A DNA stretch of 12,586 bases, from contig JAEDGL010000066.1 of NCBI GenBank assembly GCA_016297535.1, positions 1 to 12,586 on the forward strand. Direction: 5' to 3'. This document shows positions 8,378-12,586 of this stretch, in pieces (positions within the stretch are counted from its first letter, which is position 1; every line of letters starts with the position of its first letter). Position numbers and translations under genes: made by a program. Below the pieces are notes generated by a model. The model was not told the DNA's origin and made no database searches. It saw only the letters and a program-made list of their open reading frames with translations. Origin of the DNA: Clostridia bacterium (GTDB lineage: Bacteria; Bacillota; Clostridia; Christensenellales; Aristaeellaceae).

Positions 8378-8433
8378 GTGTTTGGAAAGATGTCGAATGT
8401 ATGACAAAACAGAGACACACAAATCAACAGGTT

Positions 8434-8463
8434 ATTATACCATGAAACGGTTGAGCGTTGCAA
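8434..8463 (-). promoter_or_regulatory. Predicted extended -10 promoter of the parE-parC transcript
   Basis: The - strand reads a perfect -10 TATAAT (8434-8439) preceded by TGG, giving an extended -10 motif. A weak -35 TTGCAA (8458-8463) lies 18 bases upstream. Transcription would start near 8427, leaving a leader of about 60 bases before parE in which I see no clear structure. Confidence 0.75.
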
Positions 8464-8521
8464 GCGCGGCCCCCGGCGCCTGCAGCTCCATGAAAACCGC
8501 GGCCCCGGCGGGCATGCCCCG

Positions 8522-8550
8522 TTGTGTTTGCCTGGCAGATATGCTATACT
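8522..8550 (+). promoter_or_regulatory. Predicted promoter of the ECF S-component operon
   Basis: A -35 TTGTGT (8522-8527) and a -10 TATACT (8545-8550) are spaced by 17 bases. A TGC directly before the -10 makes it an extended -10 element. Transcription would start near 8556-8557, giving a leader of roughly 108 bases to the first gene. A TGTCAC sequence at 8552-8557 recurs at 8579-8584, which could be a weak protein-binding repeat. Confidence 0.7.
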
Positions 8551-8575
8551 TTGTCACAGCCCTTTCTGCTTATCC

Positions 8576-8626
8576 AGGTGTCACGAAGGCGCCATACCTC
8601 TTCCGAAGAAGAGGGAAGGGGTTTTT
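8576..8626 (+). promoter_or_regulatory. Structured leader with terminator-like hairpin and a competing hairpin (possible attenuator or riboswitch)
   Basis: CCTCTTCC (8597-8604) can pair with GGAAGGGG (8614-8621; one G-U pair, 9-base loop), immediately followed by TTTTT (8622-8626), which has the form of an intrinsic terminator. The same left arm can instead form a perfect 7-bp hairpin with GAAGAGG (8608-8614) around a CGAA loop, which would destroy the terminator. A third pairing, AGGTGT (8576-8581) with ATACCT (8594-8599), also competes for the left arm. Mutually exclusive structures upstream of a transporter gene fit transcription attenuation. I do not recognise a known riboswitch class, and the terminator stem is short, so this is tentative. 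Confidence 0.45.
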
Positions 8627-8663
8627 CGGGTTCTGTGCAAAACAGGAAAGGATGTGGATTCAA

Positions 8664-9212
8664 ATGAAGAAAAACCAGATTGTGCATCTCTCGCTGTCCG
8701 CCATGCTGCTTGCCATTGGGCTGGTGCTGCCGTTTCTGACGGGCCAGGTTCCCCAGTTTGGCAGCATGCTGCTGCCGCTGCATCTGCCCGCGCTGATCTG
8801 CGGCTTTGTGTGCGGCTGGGGCTGGGGCATGGCGGTGGGCTTTGTGCTGCCGCTGCTGCGCAGCGTGCTGTTCGGCATGCCGCCCATGATTCCCACGGCG
8901 CTGTGCATGGCCTTTGAAATGGCCGCCTACGGCGCGGCGGCGGGGCTGTTGTACCGCTTCTTTGCGGGCCGCAGGGGACATATCTACCTTTCGCTGGTGG
9001 GCGCCATGCTCATTGGCCGCGTGGTGTGGGGCATTGTCAGCTTTGCGGTGTACGCTCTGCTGACGGAGAAAACCTTCTCCCTGACCGCCTTCTGGATGGG
9101 CGGCTTTGCCAACGCCTGGCCGGGCATTGTGCTGCAGCTGGTGCTGGTGCCGCTGATTGTGGCGGGGCTGGAGCGTGCGCGGCTGATTCCGCTGAAGCAG
9201 GAGAATGCATGA
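8664..9212 (+). CDS. ECF transporter S component (vitamin/cofactor-type importer subunit)
   Basis: This is a 182-residue hydrophobic membrane protein with about five to six predicted transmembrane helices (roughly residues 8-26, 40-66, 74-97, 108-131 and 150-170). It resembles substrate-binding S components of energy-coupling factor transporters. Visible features are the N-terminal AMLLAIGLVLPFL, then PLHLPALICGFVCGW and a conserved-looking LLRSVLFGMPPMIPTAL loop. S components capture a micronutrient and dock with a shared EcfA-EcfA'-EcfT module; none of those genes is in the window, suggesting a group II system using a module encoded elsewhere. The substrate is not assignable by eye. The start at 8664 gives the typical MKKN N-terminus with AAAGGA upstream; an in-frame ATG at 8652 with AGG five bases before it is an alternative adding four residues. 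It is the first gene of a probable operon behind an attenuator-like leader. Confidence 0.82.
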   Translation: MKKNQIVHLSLSAMLLAIGLVLPFLTGQVPQFGSMLLPLHLPALICGFVCGWGWGMAVGFVLPLLRSVLFGMPPMIPTALCMAFEMAAYGAAAGLLYRFFAGRRGHIYLSLVGAMLIGRVVWGIVSFAVYALLTEKTFSLTAFWMGGFANAWPGIVLQLVLVPLIVAGLERARLIPLKQENA

Positions 9213-10261
9213 ACGAGCAGCTTTTGAAAAAGCATTTTGAGCAGGCCCCACGAATGGAGCCTCAGGACGCAGTCAAGCTCGCTTTTCAAAGCGCGTTTGG
9301 CTGCGGCCATCTTTTGCCCGCGCAGGAGGACTGCACGCGCAGGATTCAGGCGGAAATGGCCTCCGTGCCCCAGCGGGAAACGCCCCTGTTTACGCCCATC
9401 GGAAACGGGCTGTGCAGGCTGGAGCTGGCCTCGCCGGACGCGCGCAGGCTGGGCGCCGGCCGCATTGCGCGCATGATGCTGGTAACGGATGAAATCGTGC
9501 GCGCCAGAAAGGACAACTGCGAGCGCTTTGAGGCGGCGCTGGCCCTGACGCAGGCGCTGGCCCTGCAGGGCAGGACGCCCTTTTCGGCCGGGGCGTTTGA
9601 GGCGTACCTGAGCGTCTACCGGGCGCAGGGCTGTCCCGTGGTGAGCCACACCCCGGCCTACCGCGAGACCTACCTGCCCGCCTACCGGGTGGTGCTTGCG
9701 GATCTGGCGCTGCTTACCCCGGTGCTGCTTTCCGGGCGCAGCGTCATCGTGCTGGACGGCCCCTGCGGCAGCGGCAAAACAACGCTTTCGGGGCTGCTGG
9801 GGCGCATGTGCGGGGCCACGCCCATCCCCATGGACGATTTCTTTCTGCCCTTTGACCTGCGCACGCCCGAACGGCTTGCCCAGCCGGGCGGCAACGTGCA
9901 CTACGAGCGCTTTGAGCAGGAGGTGCTGCGTCAGCTTGCGCCCGGGAAACCGGTTTGCTGGAACCGCTTTCACTGCGCGGACGGCACGCTGATCCCCCGC
10001 AGCATCCCCGCCTGTGACACGGTCATCATTGAGGGCAGCTACAGCCATCACCCGTATTTCCGCCCGGCCTGTGAGCGCCTGCAGGCGCTGCGCGTTTTTG
10101 TTAGCGTGGATCCCGGCGAGCAGCTGCGCCGCATCCGCCTGCGCGATCCCGGCATGCTGCAGGCGTTTGAAACGCGCTGGATTCCTCTTGAAAAAAAATA
10201 CTTTGAGGCGTATGATATTCAAAGCGCGGCAGACGTGGTGCTTGACAGCCTGCCATGGTAA
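9209..10261 (+). CDS. Two-domain protein: N-terminal uncharacterised domain plus uridine kinase-like P-loop kinase
   Basis: This 350-residue soluble protein is probably a small-molecule kinase of unknown substrate. Residues 1 to about 170 form a domain I cannot name, with conserved-looking PQDAVKLAFQSAFGCGH (18-34), IGNGLCRLEL (64-73) and an RETYLPAYRVV segment (152-162). Residues about 178-350 are a P-loop kinase of the uridine kinase/phosphoribulokinase superfamily. It has Walker A GPCGSGKT (184-191), a substrate-loop MDDFF (208-212), RTPERLAQPGGNVHYERF (218-235), Walker B-like VIIEGSYSHHP (272-282), and an arginine-rich lid near 307-312 (RRIRLR). The ATG overlaps the ECF S-component stop as ATGA, with AGGAG five bases upstream, so the two are translationally coupled. 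A natural inference is that the kinase traps the imported compound. A pantothenate-, nucleoside- or vitamin-precursor kinase would fit, but nothing here decides. Confidence 0.85.
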   Translation: MNEQLLKKHFEQAPRMEPQDAVKLAFQSAFGCGHLLPAQEDCTRRIQAEMASVPQRETPLFTPIGNGLCRLELASPDARRLGAGRIARMMLVTDEIVRARKDNCERFEAALALTQALALQGRTPFSAGAFEAYLSVYRAQGCPVVSHTPAYRETYLPAYRVVLADLALLTPVLLSGRSVIVLDGPCGSGKTTLSGLLGRMCGATPIPMDDFFLPFDLRTPERLAQPGGNVHYERFEQEVLRQLAPGKPVCWNRFHCADGTLIPRSIPACDTVIIEGSYSHHPYFRPACERLQALRVFVSVDPGEQLRRIRLRDPGMLQAFETRWIPLEKKYFEAYDIQSAADVVLDSLPW

Positions 10262-10274
10262 CAGCCGCGCGCTC

Positions 10275-10282
10275 TAAGGAGG
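10275..10282 (+). promoter_or_regulatory. Strong ribosome binding site deciding a TTG start
   Basis: TAAGGAGG, a near-perfect anti-16S match, lies 8 bases before the TTG at 10291. An ATG at 10284 lies only one base from it and is out of frame. An in-frame ATG at 10255 lies upstream of the site and inside the kinase gene. Confidence 0.85.
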
Positions 10283-10290
10283 AATGTCCC

Positions 10291-10725
10291 TTGAAGCTGG
10301 TCGTGATCGACGGTCAGGGCGGCGGCGTGGGCAAAAGCCTTGTGGCGGCGCTCAAGGCGCGCATGCCCGATCAGCCCGTGATTGCGCTGGGCACCAATGT
10401 GCAGGCCACCTCCGCCATGCTGCGCGCAGGGGCGGACGCAGGCGCCACAGGCGAAAGCGCCATCCGCTACCAGTGCAAAACCGCCGGCGTCATCGTGGGC
10501 GTTGCGGGAATTCTTCATGCAAACGCCATGCTTGGCGAAATTTCGCCGGGCATTGCCGCCGCCGTCAGCCTGAGCGAGGCGCAAAAGGTGCTGGTGCCCC
10601 TGGAGCGCTGCGGGTTGACCATCGCCGGCGTTGGCCGCCAGCCGCTGGATGCGCTCATCCGGCAGGCGGCGGAGCTGGCAGCCCAATACTGTGAAACCCA
10701 AAGAAAGAAGGAAAATCCCAAATGA
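10291..10725 (+). CDS. DUF3842 family protein (small Rossmann/P-loop-like protein of unknown function)
   Basis: The 144-residue product starts at a TTG placed 8 bases after TAAGGAGG. Its N-terminus LVVIDGQGGGVGKSLV (residues 3-18) has a glycine-rich GQGGGVGKS loop. This recalls the deviant Walker A of Mrp/MinD ATPases but has Gln where their signature Lys sits. Family-like features follow: ALGTNVQATSAMLRAGADAGATGE (32-55), GILHANAMLGEISP (73-86) and a KVLVPLERCGL segment (99-109). I recognise it as the DUF3842 family; no biochemical function is established to my knowledge. It lies 29 bases after the kinase stop, and its TGA overlaps the ATG of the Mrp-like gene as ATGA. The coupling to an Fe-S carrier ATPase suggests a nucleotide-binding or redox-cofactor role, which is inference. 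Confidence 0.85.
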   Translation: MKLVVIDGQGGGVGKSLVAALKARMPDQPVIALGTNVQATSAMLRAGADAGATGESAIRYQCKTAGVIVGVAGILHANAMLGEISPGIAAAVSLSEAQKVLVPLERCGLTIAGVGRQPLDALIRQAAELAAQYCETQRKKENPK

Positions 10726-11561
10726 GTGAATGTACGCACGACTGCTCCACCTGCAGCGCCAGCTGCTCCTCCCGCAACGAGCCGGAAAGCCTGCTGGCCA
10801 AGCCCCACGAGCTGAGCCACATCCGGAAAATCATCGGCGTGTGCTCCGGCAAGGGCGGCGTTGGCAAAAGCATGGTTACCAGCCTGCTGGCCGTTCTTGC
10901 GCAGCGTCAGGGGCTCAAGGTTGGCATTCTGGATGCCGATATCACCGGTCCCTCCATCCCCCGCGCGTTTGGCCTGAAGGAAAAGGCCGCCGGAAGCGAC
11001 CAGGGCATTTTTCCCGTGCGCAGTGCCACCGGCATTGATGTGATGAGCCTGAACCTGCTTCTGGAAAACGATACCGATCCCGTGGTGTGGCGCGGCCCGG
11101 TCATTGCGGGCGCGGTGGGCCAGTTCTGGACGGATGTTATCTGGGGCGACAAGGATATTCTGTTTATCGACATGCCTCCGGGAACCGGCGACGTGATGCT
11201 TACCGTATGCCAGACCATCCCCGTGGACGCGCTCATTCTGGTAACCACGCCCCAGGAGCTGGTGGAGATGATTGTGGAAAAGGCCATCAAGATGGCCGGT
11301 ATGATGGATATTCCCGTCATGGGCCTGGTGGAAAACATGTCCTACATCGCCTGCCCGGACTGCAACCGTCACATTGAGGTGTTCGGCGCCAGCCGCGTGG
11401 AGGAAATGGCCTCCCGCTACAACATTCCGCTGACCGCCCGCCTGCCCATTGATCCCAAGCTGACCGGCGGCGTGGACAAGGGCATGATTGAGCTGTTCAA
11501 CGGCAGCTGGCTGGATGCCATCGCCGACGCCATCTACGACCTGCCCGCCAAAAAGGCCTGA
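10722..11561 (+). CDS. mrp: Mrp/NBP35-type P-loop ATPase, iron-sulfur cluster carrier
   Basis: This 279-residue cytosolic ATPase belongs to the Mrp/ApbC/Nbp35 family, whose members bind a bridging [4Fe-4S] cluster as dimers and pass it to apoproteins. An N-terminal cysteine cluster (Cys4, Cys8, Cys11, Cys15) recalls the ferredoxin-like N-terminus of Nbp35. The deviant Walker A is SGKGGVGKS (42-50), with the signature lysine Lys44. The A' motif is LDADITGPSIPR (70-81) and the Walker B is DILFIDMPPGTGD (145-157). The carrier motif CPDC is at 211-214, so both cysteines that hold the bridging cluster are present. There is no DUF59 domain at the N-terminus. The start overlaps the DUF3842 stop by four bases, with AAGGA (10708-10712) nine bases upstream. 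The cysteine-rich protein follows after only three bases. Confidence 0.93.
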   Translation: MSECTHDCSTCSASCSSRNEPESLLAKPHELSHIRKIIGVCSGKGGVGKSMVTSLLAVLAQRQGLKVGILDADITGPSIPRAFGLKEKAAGSDQGIFPVRSATGIDVMSLNLLLENDTDPVVWRGPVIAGAVGQFWTDVIWGDKDILFIDMPPGTGDVMLTVCQTIPVDALILVTTPQELVEMIVEKAIKMAGMMDIPVMGLVENMSYIACPDCNRHIEVFGASRVEEMASRYNIPLTARLPIDPKLTGGVDKGMIELFNGSWLDAIADAIYDLPAKKA

Positions 11562-11564
11562 GTC

Positions 11565-12029
11565 ATGATTGATCGCGAAGAAAAGATCTGCCGCGCCCGG
11601 GAGCTGTTTTTATCCGGCTACAACTGCGCCCAGTCGGTTGCCGCCGCCTTTGCGCCCGAAATGGGCCTGACGCAGGAAAAGGTGCTGCGCCTGATCAGCG
11701 GCTTTGGCGGCGGGCTGGGCGGCCTGCGCGTAACCTGCGGCACGGTAAGCGCCATGTGCATGGTAATGAGCTGGCTGCACGGCTACGACGAGGCGGATGA
11801 TTTTGACGGCAAAAAGCACCTTTACGCCACCGAGCAGCGCATGGCCGCGCGCTTTACCGACCGCTACGGCACCCTGTGCTGCCGCGATCTGCTGACTGCC
11901 GCGGGCGTCGAAATCAAAAACACGCCCAGCCCCCGCACGCCCGAATACTACCGCAAGCGTCCCTGCGCGCGGTATGTGGAAGCCTGCGCCGGGATTCTGG
12001 CCGATGAACTGAACGAACTCAACGGGTAA
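11565..12029 (+). CDS. C_GCAxxG_C_C family cysteine-rich redox protein (putative)
   Basis: This 154-residue soluble protein has eight cysteines (9, 21, 58, 65, 105, 106, 134, 141). The segments LFLSGYNCAQSVAAAF (14-29), SGFGGGLGGLRVTCG (45-59) and the C-terminal cysteine pairs place it in the putative redox-active C_GCAxxG_C_C family, which is common in anaerobes and of unknown biochemical role. A slight oddity is CGTVSAM where many members have a CGAxxG-like motif ending in glycine. The ATG lies three bases after the mrp stop; the upstream AAAAAGG is a weak ribosome binding site, so translation probably depends on coupling. Its position after an Fe-S carrier suggests that it receives a cluster or takes part in thiol redox chemistry (inference). 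Confidence 0.85.
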   Translation: MIDREEKICRARELFLSGYNCAQSVAAAFAPEMGLTQEKVLRLISGFGGGLGGLRVTCGTVSAMCMVMSWLHGYDEADDFDGKKHLYATEQRMAARFTDRYGTLCCRDLLTAAGVEIKNTPSPRTPEYYRKRPCARYVEACAGILADELNELNG

Positions 12030-12060
12030 ATCCCCGTACCAGCCGCCCAACACGCTATCA

Positions 12061-12067
12061 AGGGAGG
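12061..12067 (+). promoter_or_regulatory. Ribosome binding site deciding a TTG start
   Basis: AGGGAGG lies 8 bases before the TTG at 12076. It supports that start over an in-frame ATG at 12127, which has no good ribosome binding site and would remove 17 conserved-looking N-terminal residues. Confidence 0.8.
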
Positions 12068-12075
12068 TTTTTACA

Positions 12076-12586
12076 TTGACCCATCAGCGTATCCTGGTTC
12101 CCTCCGCCAACGGCACTACCTTTCCCATGGATGTTTACGTTCCGCATGTTTCCAAAGAGGTGGTACCCAACCCCGTGCGTCCCGCCGTGGTCATCTGCCC
12201 CGGCGGCGCTTACCAGTTTTGCAGCGAGCGCGAGGCCGAGCCCATCGCCCTGCGGTTTGTCATGCACGGCTTTAACGCCTTTGTGGTGTGGTACCGCGAA
12301 AAGGCCGAACAGGAGCGTTTTCCCAAGCCCCAGCAGGACGCGGCCTCTGCCGTGGCCTGCGTGCGCGCCAACGCGGAAAAGTGGCATACCGATCCCAACC
12401 GCATCGCCATTCTGGGCTTCTCCGCGGGCGGACACCTGGCCGGCAGCCTGGGCGTTCTGTGGCACCGCGCCGAGCTGTGGCAGCCCCTGGGCCTGACCCC
12501 CGAGCAGGTAAAGCCCAACGCGCTGGTGCTTTGCTACCCCGTCATTTCCGGCGGCAAGGATGCGCACCGCGGCAGCTTTGAAAACC
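12076..12586 (+). CDS. Alpha/beta hydrolase, acetyl-esterase/BD-FAE-like (3'-truncated by window edge)
   Basis: The frame is open from a TTG at 12076 to the end of the window, giving 170 residues so far. The protein looks like a cytosolic carbohydrate or small-molecule esterase: an oxyanion-hole segment VVICPGGAY (38-46), then DPNRIAILGFSAGGHLAGSLG (106-126) with the nucleophile Ser116 in GFSAGG. The catalytic Asp and His are expected past the edge. There is no signal peptide. It follows the cysteine-rich gene after 46 bases with its own strong ribosome binding site. The gap holds only a weak hairpin (5-bp stem, ACGGG with CCCGT) over the preceding stop and no T-tract, so it may still belong to the same transcript. 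It is the second alpha/beta hydrolase in the window; the two differ in motif surroundings and are not obvious recent duplicates. Confidence 0.88.
   Translation, partial: MTHQRILVPSANGTTFPMDVYVPHVSKEVVPNPVRPAVVICPGGAYQFCSEREAEPIALRFVMHGFNAFVVWYREKAEQERFPKPQQDAASAVACVRANAEKWHTDPNRIAILGFSAGGHLAGSLGVLWHRAELWQPLGLTPEQVKPNALVLCYPVISGGKDAHRGSFEN

Larger units (their letters stand above)
8364..8663. other. Divergent intergenic region between parE and the ECF S-component gene
   Basis: This 300-base gap contains, in order, the parE ribosome binding site, the parE promoter (8434-8463, leftward), a GC-rich spacer of about 58 bases in which I see nothing, the rightward promoter (8522-8550), and a structured leader with an attenuator-like element (8576-8626). 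The two promoters point away from each other and do not overlap. I see no convincing small gene in it. Confidence 0.8.

Noticed and set aside
8361..8420. Upstream ATG at 8420 as the parE start
   Set aside because: The extra 19 residues do not resemble type IIA topoisomerase N-termini, no good ribosome binding site precedes it, and it lies almost at the predicted transcription start.
6414..8663. Very long stop-free + strand frame opposite parE that runs on into the ECF S-component gene
   Set aside because: It is antisense to a clearly recognisable ParE, its product is low-complexity and matches nothing I recognise before the MKKN start, and GC-rich codon use readily removes stops from this antisense frame. 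Only the part from 8664 is supported.
8551..8663. TPP, FMN, preQ1 or tetrahydrofolate riboswitch in the ECF leader
   Set aside because: None of the conserved core sequences of these classes that I know is visible; only generic competing hairpins can be supported.
10255..10290. ATG at 10255 as the DUF3842 gene start, or ATG at 10284
   Set aside because: The first lies before the strong ribosome binding site and inside the kinase gene and adds residues not expected in the family; the second is out of frame.
1..12586. CRISPR arrays, tRNA/rRNA genes, insertion sequences, phage genes
   Set aside because: I looked for spaced direct repeats, cloverleaf-like patterns, transposase motifs and terminal repeats and saw none that could be supported by eye.

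Overview
The window is a GC-rich stretch of bacterial chromosome. It looks like a clostridial Firmicute, possibly an anaerobic gut lineage. This rests on strong AGGAGG-type ribosome binding sites, TTG as well as ATG starts, a meso-diaminopimelate dehydrogenase, an ECF-type vitamin transporter subunit, and a cysteine-rich redox protein beside an Mrp/NBP35-type Fe-S carrier. The taxonomy is inference; no rRNA or tRNA is present to settle it. I saw no insertion sequence, CRISPR array, phage gene or attachment site.

Layout. (1) 1-1934, + strand: the C-terminal two thirds of a LacZ-type GH2 beta-galactosidase, cut by the window edge. (2) 1935-3018, + strand: a strong sigma-A-type promoter whose -10 box sits inside an 11-bp inverted repeat (a likely operator), followed by ddh. 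(3) 3034-3071: a bidirectional terminator between converging genes. (4) 3075-8363, - strand: parE and parC, overlapping by one base, then a small alpha/beta hydrolase 37 bases downstream. The A subunit lacks a recognisable GyrA box, which favours topoisomerase IV over gyrase. (5) 8364-8663: a divergent regulatory region holding the parE promoter and an oppositely directed promoter, whose leader contains two mutually exclusive hairpins, one with a T-tract. (6) 8664-12586, + strand: a tightly packed probable operon. It encodes an ECF transporter S component, a two-domain P-loop kinase, a DUF3842-type protein, an Mrp/NBP35-type ATPase, a C_GCAxxG_C_C-type redox protein, and a second alpha/beta hydrolase cut by the window edge.

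How they may work together. LacZ hydrolyses beta-galactosides. Ddh supplies or interconverts meso-diaminopimelate for cell wall and lysine. ParEC decatenates chromosomes. The + strand operon pairs an importer subunit with a kinase of unknown substrate, joined by a 4-base ATGA overlap, which suggests uptake followed by phosphorylation (inference). It then continues into three genes with Fe-S or redox character: DUF3842, Mrp and the cysteine-rich protein. The most interesting items are the possible attenuator-controlled importer-kinase pair, the DUF3842-Mrp-cysteine-rich protein module, and the operator-like palindrome over the ddh promoter.
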